A DNA stretch of 64,000 bases from Prevotella sp. (GTDB lineage: Bacteria > Bacteroidota > Bacteroidia > Bacteroidales > Dysgonomonadaceae), in assembly GCA_031285905.1 (NCBI GenBank), contig JAITVH010000048.1, positions 1 to 64,000 of the forward strand, read 5' to 3'. The position numbers were made by a program, and so were the translations under genes. The first letter of the stretch is position 1. The number at the start of each line of letters is the position of its first letter. The notes below the pieces were generated by a model that did no database searches, was not told the origin of the DNA, and worked only from the letters and a program-made list of their open reading frames with translations. Of this stretch, positions 26,046-35,403 are shown one piece after another.

Positions 26046-26735
26046 TTAGAAGCTGATTTTGTAACTCCATCTATATAACTCAGGGTTAAAGAAAATGATT
26101 CCTGTATTGAATAAATCCAGCACGGCTGTTCTTGCCTCTATACTTATAATACTTTTCCATAACATATGATTGCGCTTATTTGTTCGGATACCTTTTACAA
26201 TTATCATTGTTTTTTCATAAGACATGCTTACAATGTATTGGTTTAAATCAGTTTGAGTAAAATAATTAAAGTTGTTCAGATCTATCAGAATACAATCTTG
26301 TTTATCCTCTATAACAGGGAGTTGCTTACCTGTGTATAAAACTATTCTCCTATCCCATTTTTCATACAGATTTTGAGCCGGCAGATATTTCCTTTTTGAT
26401 GTTTCCACACAGGTACAGGTAATATTTGCTGAAGGGGCTGAAAGGCAGAGGCTGTTTATTCCATAGCCTGATCCAATCTCAAGAATATGCTTTGATTCGA
26501 AATAATTAGAGAGCCTGAATATTAATTTATTATATTTGCTCAATCTGTAATGGCTGTCATGCATGCTTTCCAATACGAATGAAATGTCTTCGTAGGCATG
26601 GTAGGCTGTTTTTTCTTCTATGACCTTTGTTACCAGATCAAAAACAAACGGAGAGTGAATTCCATGCCCTCTATGATGGCGTATCTTGTATAAGAGTTTA
26701 AGGCCTGCTTTTGAAAGCCTGTATATACGCGCCAT
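26046..26735 (-). CDS. SAM-dependent methyltransferase-like protein, Bacteroidota-specific
   Basis: A 229-residue protein with the conserved opening HRGHGIHSPFVFDLVTKVI and a Rossmann SAM loop LEIGSGYGINSLCLS near residues 82-96, then an ILIDLNNF segment. This conserved protein usually sits near envelope genes in Bacteroidota; the acceptor is unknown. It lies 3 bases after the PorT-like gene, so it is clearly in one operon with it. Catalytic activity is inferred from the loop only. Confidence 0.78.
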   Translation of the reverse strand: MARIYRLSKAGLKLLYKIRHHRGHGIHSPFVFDLVTKVIEEKTAYHAYEDISFVLESMHDSHYRLSKYNKLIFRLSNYFESKHILEIGSGYGINSLCLSAPSANITCTCVETSKRKYLPAQNLYEKWDRRIVLYTGKQLPVIEDKQDCILIDLNNFNYFTQTDLNQYIVSMSYEKTMIIVKGIRTNKRNHMLWKSIISIEARTAVLDLFNTGIIFFNPELYRWSYKISF

Positions 26736-26738
26736 ATA

Positions 26739-27455
26739 TTAAAACAGCTTGACGTAATAGGTTAATCTGGCTGAAATTACACGATTAGCTGAACGGGTAA
26801 AATAATCAGCTTTTGAATTATTATAAATATCTCCCAATCCGAATGTATAACGGCCTTCGAGGGTAAAATTACCAATACCCGTCCTTAATTCGAGGCCAAC
26901 TCCCCCTATTATTCCATAATCTATTTTACGCTCGGCTTTATGATAGTATTGATAGCTGGGATTGGACACCGGGAATTTTCCACTTGCAAGAGCATCTTCC
27001 AATTCCTTGTTCATCTTTTCGCTCTCTCCTAGCAGAAAGCCTATTTTGGGACCCAGATTGAAGATAAACCGGACTTTTCTGCCAAAATAGATATGAGTAA
27101 GAACCGGTAATTCCAGATAGTTTAGTCGATGTGAATGCGCAAATGATAAATAATCAAACACGGATTGTGTATTTTCGGCAAACTCCTGTTGCCATCCTTG
27201 CTGACTGTAATTCAGTTCAGCGATAAGGCCTAAATTTTTTTCCGAAAGATAGCGGATGGAGATACCACCATGAAATTGTTGCCAACTTTTTGTGGCAACT
27301 CCGGAAATCGAGGGGCCCGTCTCGAAGTCAACAGATGAGAACGTAGGGCCGAATCCAACTCCGACATTCCATTCCGATTCAAATTTATTTTCTTGTCCGT
27401 TTGCAGCTAAAAATATGGACAAAAGCAGTGCAACCAGTAGATATTTTCTTACCAT
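26739..27455 (-). CDS. PorT-like outer-membrane beta-barrel protein
   Basis: A 238-residue exported protein with a signal peptide (LLVALLLSIFLAANGQ) followed by alternating amphipathic strands, eight or so, ending in an aromatic residue (VKLF). Strands such as WNVGVGFGPTFSSVDFE, SIRYLSEKNLGLIAELNYS and TFNLGPK-like segments fit the outer-membrane barrel family that includes PorT/SprT of the type IX secretion system. Length and neighbours suit PorT, but other small barrels share these features. Its start overlaps the LysM gene by 7 bases. Confidence 0.68.
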   Translation of the reverse strand: MVRKYLLVALLLSIFLAANGQENKFESEWNVGVGFGPTFSSVDFETGPSISGVATKSWQQFHGGISIRYLSEKNLGLIAELNYSQQGWQQEFAENTQSVFDYLSFAHSHRLNYLELPVLTHIYFGRKVRFIFNLGPKIGFLLGESEKMNKELEDALASGKFPVSNPSYQYYHKAERKIDYGIIGGVGLELRTGIGNFTLEGRYTFGLGDIYNNSKADYFTRSANRVISARLTYYVKLF

Positions 27456-29227
27456 TTGTTACTTACATCTGTTTTTTCGATTTCCGAATTTACTTTATAA
27501 TGAATGAAATACAGGCCTTCATTGATATAACCACCTTTTTCTGTCCCCAGCTTTTTAAAGTGGAAGACTGACTGTATTAATGGTACTCTTAATTCATCCA
27601 GATAAGTCTCAAACTCGCTTCCAAATCTATTGAGTGCTGTCAGGAAATAGATTCCGGCATCGTAGCCCATATACCCATATTTTGGCAACGAGCTAATAAG
27701 GTCTTTATTATACCATCTTTTATATTCATATATAAATTCCTGCGCCTCTTTTTGTTGATCGTCAGCGAAGAATATCCCATAGATCCGGCTATCATATTTG
27801 TGTAAATTTATACGGTGCTGTGGATATGCCTGCCATTCCGGGTAACCAAAGAGAGATACGTTGGTCGGATTAATAGTGTTTAATGCTATGAAAAGCCTTC
27901 TCAATGTAAGTTCGGAAGAAGAGGTTGGAATCAAAACGGTTTGTCTGGTAGCATCCAATGTATACTGGATGTCATCGGCTAAACTCTCAGAACTTGCCGT
28001 TGTCTTGAACTGTATGTTAGAGCCGGACAATCCCTTCTTCAATTCGTTTACAAAATCAGATTTATCGTTATTTGAGCCTGCTTCGGAAACAAAAACAATG
28101 TTTGCATTCGAATATTGCCTCTTAAAGGCATCGATCACTTCCGGATAACGGCTGGAGTGGGAGGTCGTCATTTGAAAGAGGGTTGGGATAGATTCTATGT
28201 TTTTGCTCGCTCCGAAAGGGATAGCATATTTAATCCCTGTGTTCCGGGAGAATTCGGACAAAATATCTATTTGTTGTTTCGACACTCCCCCTATTACTAA
28301 GTGGAGGTTGTTCATTTCATAAGTTTCCAAAAGGCTTTCTAGCTTCTTAGTATTCTTTTCGGTACCTATATCAAATCCATATACTTCAGCATTCAATCCT
28401 TTCTCTTTCATATTTTTCACAGCAAGGAGAAAGCCTTCATAGTATTCTACTAGTTTTTCTTTTTGAATACTGCCTTTATCATCCTTAAAAGGAAGAAGTA
28501 CTCCCACCTTCACCATTTCACCTTGCGATGCATGTGGTGATGATATATTTGCCTGGTTGTTTATGTTTGTATAATCAATAGGCTGAGTTTGTATCTGCCC
28601 TTGTGGTATACGGATAGTCATACCTTCTTTTAATCCGCCATCTCGTAATGAAGTATTCGAATTTAAAAGATTTTCTACAGAAACATTGTACGCTTTGCCA
28701 ATGCTGTATAATGTTTCCCCTTTTTGTACTTTATAATCGGTATATGAGTTCGTAACGACTGTTGCTAGTGATACATCAGATACTATTATCTCCGGCATAA
28801 AGTCAAACCGAGGTATTCGGATTGTTTTTCCTATACTGAATGTTGATTCATTGAGTCCGGGATTTGCTCTTTTTATATCTTCTTCTGTGATCTTGTACAT
28901 CTTAGAAACCGAATAGAGCGTTTCTTTAGGTTCTATCAGGTGATTGCTGTATTCTGCAGGAGCTTCATTCGTCTTTTGTATTTTCAATTTATCTCCTGCC
29001 TTTATCCCGTTTTCGGCATCAGGGTTTAGTTTGTAGATTTCCCGTACATTTGTTTTGTAGGTTGCTGCTATGGAATAAACGGTTTCTCCTTTTACTACTG
29101 TGTGTGTAACAATATTTTCGGATGAAGAAATTATAGTTTGTGTAACTTCCTGCCTGTTTTGTATATCAGCAAATATATTGACTGACATAAGAACAAGGCA
29201 TAAGAGAAATGTATATTTAAACTTCAT
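27449..29227 (-). CDS. LysM-repeat periplasmic-binding-like protein
   Basis: A 592-residue exported protein. After a 20-residue signal peptide come three LysM peptidoglycan-binding repeats at about 41-84, 95-139 and 164-208, each with the pattern VxxGET(L/V)YSIxxxY. The rest (about 235-580) resembles a type 1 periplasmic-binding domain (VKVGVLLPFKD, VIGGVSKQQ, YMGYDAGIYFL). The two modules together are a common Bacteroidota arrangement; it may sense or bind a cell-wall or amino-acid-like ligand while fixed to peptidoglycan. It heads an operon with the PorT-like barrel, methyltransferase and adenosyltransferase genes. Confidence 0.85.
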   Translation of the reverse strand: MKFKYTFLLCLVLMSVNIFADIQNRQEVTQTIISSSENIVTHTVVKGETVYSIAATYKTNVREIYKLNPDAENGIKAGDKLKIQKTNEAPAEYSNHLIEPKETLYSVSKMYKITEEDIKRANPGLNESTFSIGKTIRIPRFDFMPEIIVSDVSLATVVTNSYTDYKVQKGETLYSIGKAYNVSVENLLNSNTSLRDGGLKEGMTIRIPQGQIQTQPIDYTNINNQANISSPHASQGEMVKVGVLLPFKDDKGSIQKEKLVEYYEGFLLAVKNMKEKGLNAEVYGFDIGTEKNTKKLESLLETYEMNNLHLVIGGVSKQQIDILSEFSRNTGIKYAIPFGASKNIESIPTLFQMTTSHSSRYPEVIDAFKRQYSNANIVFVSEAGSNNDKSDFVNELKKGLSGSNIQFKTTASSESLADDIQYTLDATRQTVLIPTSSSELTLRRLFIALNTINPTNVSLFGYPEWQAYPQHRINLHKYDSRIYGIFFADDQQKEAQEFIYEYKRWYNKDLISSLPKYGYMGYDAGIYFLTALNRFGSEFETYLDELRVPLIQSVFHFKKLGTEKGGYINEGLYFIHYKVNSEIEKTDVSNKW

Positions 29228-29310
29228 GATTCAATAATCTTATATGTAAAAGCACAAAAATACAAAAAAAAGGTATTGTATTGAGATACTGTCTGCTTTA
29301 TTCGTTTTTA

Positions 29311-30042
29311 TTATTTATATTTCTCCCATAAACCCGAATGCACAGTCTCTCTGCACTTATCGATAAAGTCAGGCATATTTTCATCTGTCAGGTCTTCCGT
29401 CGAAAGGGGTTCATGTATAATCAATTCCAGCTTGGTAGGATTGATTAGGTATGTTTTTATTTTCATCAGGTCGAAAGATCCATTTACTGTTACAGGGACT
29501 ATAGGTAAGTCCATCTCCTTGGCAATGATAAAAGCCCCTCTCTTAAACCGTCCCATTTTACCGGTCTTGGTGCGCGCACCTTCAGGAAATATCACCATAG
29601 ACGAACCTTCTCCTAATTGCTCTTCGGCTTTTATTATAGTTTCTTTCATCGATTTCAGATTAGACTGATCGACAAATACATGCCCCGCAATTTCTGAGGC
29701 TTTTCCAACAAAAGGGATTTTACGTAATTCCTGTTTTTGTACCCATTTTATATTCTGGTTCAGATAGCCGTAAATAAGAAATATATCGAAAGCCCCCTGA
29801 TGATTAGGTACAAATACATAAGATTTGTCCGGGTCTAATTTCCCATGGCGTATTACGTTTATTCTGCATAGTGCCAGCCGGCAAGCCAGCTTACTCCACA
29901 ACCGAGGAGGGTAGTATCCCCAGAATTTGCGGTTTCCGATTAAACATCCAATCATTACGATAACGGCCGTCAGAATCGTTGCCAGTATAAAGATAGGCAG
30001 GAAAATAAGCAGTTCATATAAAAAGAAAAGTATCTTCTTCAT
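29311..30042 (-). CDS. 1-acyl-sn-glycerol-3-phosphate acyltransferase
   Basis: Adds the second acyl chain to lysophosphatidic acid, making phosphatidic acid for membrane lipids. The 243-residue protein has an N-terminal membrane segment (residues 5-35), the catalytic HX4D motif NHQGAFD near residue 80, a substrate-binding FPEGARTK near 153, and a closing PIVPVTVNGS. It is 84 bases away from the LysM gene and transcribed in the same direction. A partial copy of the dispersed repeat lies 127 bases upstream in the same orientation. Confidence 0.92.
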   Translation of the reverse strand: MKKILFFLYELLIFLPIFILATILTAVIVMIGCLIGNRKFWGYYPPRLWSKLACRLALCRINVIRHGKLDPDKSYVFVPNHQGAFDIFLIYGYLNQNIKWVQKQELRKIPFVGKASEIAGHVFVDQSNLKSMKETIIKAEEQLGEGSSMVIFPEGARTKTGKMGRFKRGAFIIAKEMDLPIVPVTVNGSFDLMKIKTYLINPTKLELIIHEPLSTEDLTDENMPDFIDKCRETVHSGLWEKYK

Positions 30043-30169
30043 ATGGTATGATATTGGGTTATTATTTGTTCAGTATACAAAAATACGTTTTTAATTGGAA
30101 AGTATTTTAATTGTACGTCGGTCAAAAGACATTTCATATTAATAATATGCATTAGTACCGGAGCCTATT

Positions 30170-30188
30170 TTTTAACTAAAAGGTGACA
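30170..30188 (-). repeat. 27-nt dispersed repeat, partial copy D
   Basis: The 19 bases match the 3' part of the repeat (TGTCACC then TTTTAGTTAAAA on the minus strand). The 5' part has diverged. It is oriented toward plsC, 127 bases from its start. Confidence 0.55.
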
Positions 30189-30290
30189 GCCAACGATCGC
30201 CGAAACGCAGGCGAGGTATAATTGCAAAATCTAAATGTTCAGCATCTGAATATCAAATGCCCTCAAAAACACGAAGATTATATTAAAGAC

Positions 30291-30310
30291 AAAGCCCCGA
30301 AAGGGGCTTT
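30291..30310 (-). terminator. Orphan terminator-like hairpin
   Basis: AAAGCCCC and GGGGCTTT pair perfectly around a four-base loop. The palindrome could act on either strand. No recognisable gene ends nearby. Confidence 0.65.
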
Positions 30311-30394
30311 CATTATTCGCTATCCTCAATAAACTTATAGCATCAGGTCTGTATAGTCATTCATCATTTCTTGCTTTATAATACCTCTTTTTTA
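30291..30394 (-). ncRNA. Candidate small transcript ending in a strong terminator
   Basis: On the minus strand a TAATTTTG box (30401-30408) is followed about 90 bases later by a perfect stem AAAGCCCC/GGGGCTTT with a TTTC tetraloop (30291-30310), then GTCTTT. The start site would be near 30394, giving a transcript of roughly 100 nt. It contains a possible ten-codon frame (30335-30367, MMNDYTDLML). No gene directly precedes or follows it in either direction, so the terminator is otherwise unexplained. No -33 TTG is evident. This may be a small RNA, a peptide leader or a gene remnant. Confidence 0.35.
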
Positions 30395-30775
30395 ATGTTA
30401 CAAAATTAAGGAAATGAAACGCGGTTCATGTAAGTAAAAACCTGTATATAATCATGTTAAAACGAAATCATTCGGCTAGCCCCATCTTTTATTAGCTATA
30501 TATCTACTAAATCGGTATAGAGATAGTTGGAATCGGTAAAATACATTTTTGGATTTTCGTAAAATGTATCTTGATAGTTGGCTGTGGGTATTCCGTTTTT
30601 TTTCAACCATTAATTTTATCTATTAGCATAGAAGTATCAAAATCATAATATCTTGCAAGAGGGGTTCTTTCTCTTTTAGGAAGAAGGATTGGATATAGAA
30701 AACGGATTCTTGTGACATAGTGTTAATTTTTAAACAAAAATAAAAAGTATTAATTGTTAATTCTTTATATTTGTA

Positions 30776-31113
30776 AATAATGCGAATCAGTATTTAAAAA
30801 ATTAGATAGATGAATGCGATGGCAATTTTTCCCATCGTATGTATTAAAAGTCCAGATGTTGATCTGACTTTATGCGCTCTTTGAATATTTGTTATCTCAT
30901 TCAACCAATTAAAGAAAGACAATATTTGCTGTTGCACTTTGGAGACCGTTGTAGAAAATAAGTCATTGTAGGCTTTATTTCTCTGTCTTTCTTGTTTGGA
31001 TTGCCCTTTAGATTTTCATGATATAGGGTGAATGCATTTCGTATCTATTATTGATAATTAATATTTTAACTAAATAAATAAGCGAATGGTTTCAACTACT
31101 GATTCGCATTATT
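30776..31113. mobile_element. Insertion-sequence remnant with 17-bp terminal inverted repeats
   Basis: AATAATGCGAATCAGTA at 30776-30792 is repeated exactly in inverse orientation at 31097-31113, and the similarity continues weakly inward (TTTAAA versus GTTGAAA). TAA flanks both ends and may be a 3-bp target duplication. Inside, the minus strand keeps the C-terminal part of a DDE-type transposase. At about 340 bp this is an internally deleted, MITE-like derivative. It lies just before the DUF3737 cassette. Confidence 0.7.
30794..31015 (-). pseudogene. C-terminal fragment of a DDE transposase
   Basis: An open stretch of 73 codons running into a stop, with no start. The translation includes FFNWLNEITNIQRAHKVRS and HTMGKIAIAFIYLIF, which look like the end of an IS4/IS982-like transposase (the pattern WLNEKT-IQRA-KVRST-GL-H-GKIA). 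The N-terminal and central catalytic parts are absent, and an in-frame stop precedes the fragment. It lies between the inverted ends described above. Confidence 0.6.
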
Positions 31114-31158
31114 AAGAAATTACATAAAAAATAACTCATAACCATAAAACTTGCAACA

Positions 31159-32040
31159 ATGAAACAAATTATCAAAGACACATTTTTCGAAGGAGAAAGA
31201 CCCTTGTTTGCAACCAGCAACATACGCCTCGAAAACGTAAAATTTTATCCGGGCGAATCGGCACTGAAAGAATGCACCAATATCGAAGCCTATAAGTCAG
31301 AGTTTATGTGTAAATATCCGTTTTGGCACAACGATAATGCACTGATCGAAGACTGCCTGTTTACCGTTTACAGCCGTGCGGCTATCTGGTATTCAAAGAA
31401 TATCCGTATGATAAACAGCAAAGTGGAAGCCCCAAAAATGTTTCGTGAAATAGATGGTCTGTATCTTGAAAACGTAGAACTGACCAGTGCTGGCGAAACT
31501 ATGTGGAACTGCCGCGGCATGAAACTGCGCAATGTAGAAGCACGGGGAGGTGACTATATTTTCATGAACGGCATTAACATCGATATTGACGGTTTTTACC
31601 TGCAAGGAAACTATTCGTTTCAGGATGCGAAAAATGTAGTAATCCGCAACGCAAGACTGGATTCTAAAGACGCTTTCTGGAAGACCGAAAATGTGGCGGT
31701 GTATGATTCTGAAATCAGCGGGGAATATCTCGGCTGGCATTCTAAAAACCTGAAACTGGTAAACTGTAAGATTTCAGGAACCCAGCCGCTTTGCTATTGT
31801 ACCAACCTGATTATGGAAAACTGTACGATGGCAGATGATTGTGACCTTGCTTTTGAATACAGCACGCTGGAAGCCGAAGTAAACAGCCCTATCGTCAGCA
31901 TCAAGAACCCGACCAACGGATTTATTATGTGCGACAGTGTGGGAGAGATAATTATCGATAAGAATTGTAAGAATCCTCAGGGCTGTAAAATCAGGGCGAA
32001 GAAAAAAACTGTTGCGCTTCCTAAAATAATCCGAATATGA
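31159..32040 (+). CDS. DUF3737 family right-handed beta-helix-like protein
   Basis: A 293-residue cytoplasmic protein with repeated short strands (IRLENVKFYPGES, LYLENVELTSAG, LKLVNCKISGTQ, LIMENCTMADD) that suggest a parallel beta-helix. It matches the DUF3737 family, known from Firmicutes and Bacteroidota and of unknown function. It is the first gene of a tight cassette: its stop overlaps the next start (ATGA). The gene seems GC-richer than its neighbours, and an insertion-sequence remnant lies just upstream, both consistent with transfer. The fold is inferred from the repeat pattern. Confidence 0.8.
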   Translation: MKQIIKDTFFEGERPLFATSNIRLENVKFYPGESALKECTNIEAYKSEFMCKYPFWHNDNALIEDCLFTVYSRAAIWYSKNIRMINSKVEAPKMFREIDGLYLENVELTSAGETMWNCRGMKLRNVEARGGDYIFMNGINIDIDGFYLQGNYSFQDAKNVVIRNARLDSKDAFWKTENVAVYDSEISGEYLGWHSKNLKLVNCKISGTQPLCYCTNLIMENCTMADDCDLAFEYSTLEAEVNSPIVSIKNPTNGFIMCDSVGEIIIDKNCKNPQGCKIRAKKKTVALPKIIRI

Positions 32041-32753
32041 AAAGATTGTCAGCCATATTTTTTATTGTATTATCAGCTATAGGTACTAATCATTTAAATG
32101 CAAAAGTTATGAATGCTGGTTTAACACCCACACATCAAAAAATCGTTACCATTGCCTCCAATACTGCTATTGGAAATCTCGAAATTCTTAAAACAGAATT
32201 ATATGAAGGATTGGATGCTGGGCTTACGGTTAATCAGATAAAAGAAGTATTAGTTCAGATGTATGCTTATACCGGATTTCCCCGCAGCCTGCAGGCCATC
32301 AATACATTTATGGGTGTTTTAGAAGAAAGGAAATCTAAAGGAATAAAAGATGTTGAAGGAGCGGACGCTTCCGCAATAAATGATACACGTGATAAGTATA
32401 TACGCGGAAGAGAAGTACTCGAAAGTCTTACCCGCACAGACTAGGCTAAAATATCCGGTGCGAATGCTTTTGCTCCTGCAATTGACAAATACCTGAAAGA
32501 ACATCTTTTTGCCGATATATTAGAAAGAGACGTGTTGACTTATTCGGAGCGCGAACTTGCCACGATCTCAGCACTTGCAGCTATGGCTGGCGTAGAGCCG
32601 ATGTTACAATCACATATAAATATGGGATTAAATGTAGGCATTACAGAAACTCAATTACAGGAACTTGTCAGAATCATAGCGGAATCTATTAGTCGGGAAC
32701 AAGGTAATATTGCCAATAACGTATTGAATAAAGTATTAGAAAACAGAAAATAA
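32037..32753 (+). pseudogene. Carboxymuconolactone decarboxylase family gene interrupted by an in-frame TAG
   Basis: The frame from 32037 to 32753 would encode a 238-codon exported protein with two CMD/AhpD-like repeats, but codon 136 (32442-32444) is TAG. The second half continues in the same frame with normal family sequence (SGANAFAPAIDKYLKEHLF, then YSERELATISALAAMAGVE). The original codon was probably CAG, one base away. The first 135 residues include a signal peptide and the first domain, so a truncated protein could still be made. No ATG restarts the second half. The start overlaps the DUF3737 stop by 4 bases. Either a recent nonsense mutation or a sequencing error. Confidence 0.8.
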
Positions 32754-32762
32754 TTATTACCA

Positions 32763-33278
32763 ATGAAAATAATACATTCAATTTTAAAAACATCTTTAAT
32801 ACTATTTTTCTATATAGCTATCACTTCGTGCAGTAATACGAATAATAATAAAAATACAGAAAATATGAATATTGAAAACAATATGGCTACCTCCGTTTTT
32901 CCATTGGGACAAAGAGGTTCTTCCAATTGGTTTACCGGAGAAGTATATGTACAAGGATTAGTAAGCCCCGATGAGATGGAAGGATTATACTCTGTCGGGC
33001 AAGTAACATTCGAACCTGACGGCAAAACCTATTGGCATACTCATCCCATCGGGCAGGTATTGCTTGTTACCGAAGGTAAAGGATGGTATCAGGAAAGAGG
33101 AAAACCGGCACAACCATTAATTCCGGGTAGCGTAGTAACTATTCCCAAAGATGTTGAACATTGGCACGGAGCAGCAAAAGACTCTAAAATGGTTCATATC
33201 GCTATCTCAAATATAAAGGATAATAGTGCTGTAACATGGCTAGCTCCTGTAACCGATGAAGAATACAATAATTTATGA
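32763..33278 (+). CDS. Cupin-domain lipoprotein
   Basis: A 171-residue predicted lipoprotein with a signal segment and lipobox ITSC (Cys23), a short Asn-rich linker, then a single cupin barrel. Cupin motif 1 contains [18 protein letters not shown] and motif 2 [10 protein letters not shown], giving the usual His/Glu metal ligands. Cupins of this type are often partnered or fused with carboxymuconolactone decarboxylase proteins, the gene just upstream. It overlaps the next gene by 4 bases. The reaction is unknown. Confidence 0.88.
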   Translation: MKIIHSILKTSLILFFYIAITSCSNTNNNKNTENMNIENNMATSVFPLGQRGSSNWFTGEVYVQGLVSPDEMEGLYSVGQVTFEPDGKTYWHTHPIGQVLLVTEGKGWYQERGKPAQPLIPGSVVTIPKDVEHWHGAAKDSKMVHIAISNIKDNSAVTWLAPVTDEEYNNL

Positions 33279-34468
33279 AATACTATTTTGACGAAATAAC
33301 CCAACGCAGGGGCAGCAATTCCTATAAATGGGATACGGCAACGGACGACGATGTATTGCCGATGTGGGTAGCTGATATGGATTTTCGCACAGCTCCTCCT
33401 ATTGTAGATGCGTTGGCAAATCGTGTGCAGCATGGTATATTCGGATACACGAAAGTACCGCAGGCATATTATGAGGCTACTATCTCATGGTTTGGGAGAA
33501 GGCACAATTTCAATATCAATAAAGAATGGATATTGTTTACGTCGGGCGTTGTGCCTGCTTTATCCGCAGTGATTAAAGCGCTGACAGTTCCCGGTGATAA
33601 AGTGCTGATACAAACACCTGTTTACAACTGCTTTTTTTCCAGCATCCGCAACGATGAATGCGAAATGGTTGCTAACAAGCTGTTATACCAAGACAATACT
33701 TACAGCATTGATTTCGACGATCTCGAACAAAAAGCAGCCGATCCGAAAGTAAAGCTGATGCTGCTTTGTAATCCGCATAACCCTGTCGGCAGGGTGTGGA
33801 CGAAAGAAGAGTTAACCAAAATCGGTGAGATATGCCTCCACAATAACGTTATTGTTGTGTCCGACGAAATACATTGCGACCTTGTTTACGATGGTCATAC
33901 GCATATTCCTTTCGCTTCCATCAGCAATGAATTCGTACAAAACTCGGTTACCTGTATCGCTCCGAGTAAGACATTCAACCTTGCAGGCATACAGGTCGCA
34001 AATATCATTGCAGCGGATGAAGAGATAAGAAAGAAAATAGACAAGGCACTGAATGTAAACGAGGTGTGCGAAATAAACTGCTTCGCCGTTGAAGCCCTGA
34101 TCGCTGCTTACAACGAAGGAGATGATTGGCTGGATGAACTGAAGGTGTATTTATATGATAATTATAAACTTCTTTCAGAATTCTTTCGAAAATACCTTCC
34201 TCATTTGCCGATACTTCCTTTAGAAGCAACTTATCTGGTGTGGGTAGATTGTTCTGCCCTCGGTATCACTTCCAAAGAAATTGTAGATAAGCTGTTGATA
34301 AAAGAAAAACTCTGGCTGAACGAAGGAACAATGTACGGGGAAGCCGGAGAAGGATTTATCCGCATCAATATCGCCACCCAGCGCGACAAGCTGATAAAGG
34401 GGTTAAAAAAGATCAGAAACCTGTTCGGAGAATGGAACAATATGCAGGAATGGAAGTACGGAAAATAA
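33275..34468 (+). CDS. MalY/PatB-type PLP-dependent C-S lyase/aminotransferase
   Basis: A 397-residue fold-type I PLP enzyme of the MalY/PatB (cystathionine beta-lyase) family, which cleaves cystathionine or cysteine conjugates and sometimes acts as a regulator. It opens with the family pattern [27 protein letters not shown]. The PLP-binding segment is [10 protein letters not shown], and the Schiff-base Lys lies in [10 protein letters not shown] near residue 230. It is coupled to the cupin gene by an ATGA overlap and to the EamA gene by a short overlap. The physiological substrate is unknown. Confidence 0.92.
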   Translation: MKYYFDEITQRRGSNSYKWDTATDDDVLPMWVADMDFRTAPPIVDALANRVQHGIFGYTKVPQAYYEATISWFGRRHNFNINKEWILFTSGVVPALSAVIKALTVPGDKVLIQTPVYNCFFSSIRNDECEMVANKLLYQDNTYSIDFDDLEQKAADPKVKLMLLCNPHNPVGRVWTKEELTKIGEICLHNNVIVVSDEIHCDLVYDGHTHIPFASISNEFVQNSVTCIAPSKTFNLAGIQVANIIAADEEIRKKIDKALNVNEVCEINCFAVEALIAAYNEGDDWLDELKVYLYDNYKLLSEFFRKYLPHLPILPLEATYLVWVDCSALGITSKEIVDKLLIKEKLWLNEGTMYGEAGEGFIRINIATQRDKLIKGLKKIRNLFGEWNNMQEWKYGK

Positions 34469-35367
34469 ACATTATCATTGCTTACTTTCTGATATATGTA
34501 GTCTGGGGCTCTACCTATTATTTTATAGGTGTAGCCCTGAAAGGACTACCACCATTCCTGCTAGGTGCTTTTCGTTTTACCGCTGCCGGACTTATACTTT
34601 TGGCATGGTGCAAATACAGGGGTGAACCCATTTTCAAAAAGAGGCTGATAAAGAAATCTGCTATCAGCGGTATTGTGCTGTTATTTATTGATATGGCAGT
34701 CGTGATGCTCGCACAAAAATACGTTAGTAGTAGCCTTGTGGCTATTATTGCCAGTTCGACCGCTATCTGGATTATGGCATTGGATGTCCCTATGTGGAAA
34801 AGAAATTTCCGCAATCCGGCGGTAATCATCGGTATTATTATTGGTTTTCTGGGAGTGATGATGTTATATATCGAACAATTTAATTACGACAATGCTCCCG
34901 GTGAACACCGGGAGTATGGAGTTTTATTACTGCTTATTGGATGTATATCATGGGCTTTAGGAACATTGTATGCCAAATACCGCTCATCGGGTGAGGAAGA
35001 AGTTAATGCCTTTGCAGGATCGGCCTGGCAGATGCTTTTCGCCAGTGCGGCATTCTGGATATGTGCCATGATTAATGGTGATGTTACGAATACGGACTTA
35101 AATGCTGTGCCAGTTACATCCTGGCTATCGCTCGCTTACCTGATAACCTTTGGCTCTCTTATGGCATATTCTGCCTATGTATGGCTGCTGAAAGTACGCC
35201 CTGCAACGGAAGTGGCTACTCATGCTTATGTTAATCCGTTTGTGGCGGTTTTTTTGGGTATGTTTCTTGGTAATGAGGAGGTAACATGGATACAGATTGT
35301 TGGACTTATAGTGATTCTGTTAAGTGTAATGTTGATTAATAAAAGAGATAAAAAGAAGTGTGTGTAA
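34450..35367 (+). CDS. EamA-family (DMT) transporter
   Basis: A 305-residue inner-membrane protein with about ten membrane helices in two EamA repeats. The first opens with [12 protein letters not shown] and has [13 protein letters not shown]; the second has [17 protein letters not shown] and ends near [10 protein letters not shown]. Members export amino acids, metabolites or drugs. I chose the ATG at 34450 (MEVRKIN); an in-frame ATG at 34432 would add six residues. Both overlap the aminotransferase gene, so translation is coupled. The partner C-S lyase hints at export of a sulfur amino acid product, which is only an inference. Confidence 0.88.
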   Translation: MEVRKINIIIAYFLIYVVWGSTYYFIGVALKGLPPFLLGAFRFTAAGLILLAWCKYRGEPIFKKRLIKKSAISGIVLLFIDMAVVMLAQKYVSSSLVAIIASSTAIWIMALDVPMWKRNFRNPAVIIGIIIGFLGVMMLYIEQFNYDNAPGEHREYGVLLLLIGCISWALGTLYAKYRSSGEEEVNAFAGSAWQMLFASAAFWICAMINGDVTNTDLNAVPVTSWLSLAYLITFGSLMAYSAYVWLLKVRPATEVATHAYVNPFVAVFLGMFLGNEEVTWIQIVGLIVILLSVMLINKRDKKKCV

Positions 35368-35403
35368 ATGTGATAAATGAACTTTTGGATGATATAAATC
35401 CTG

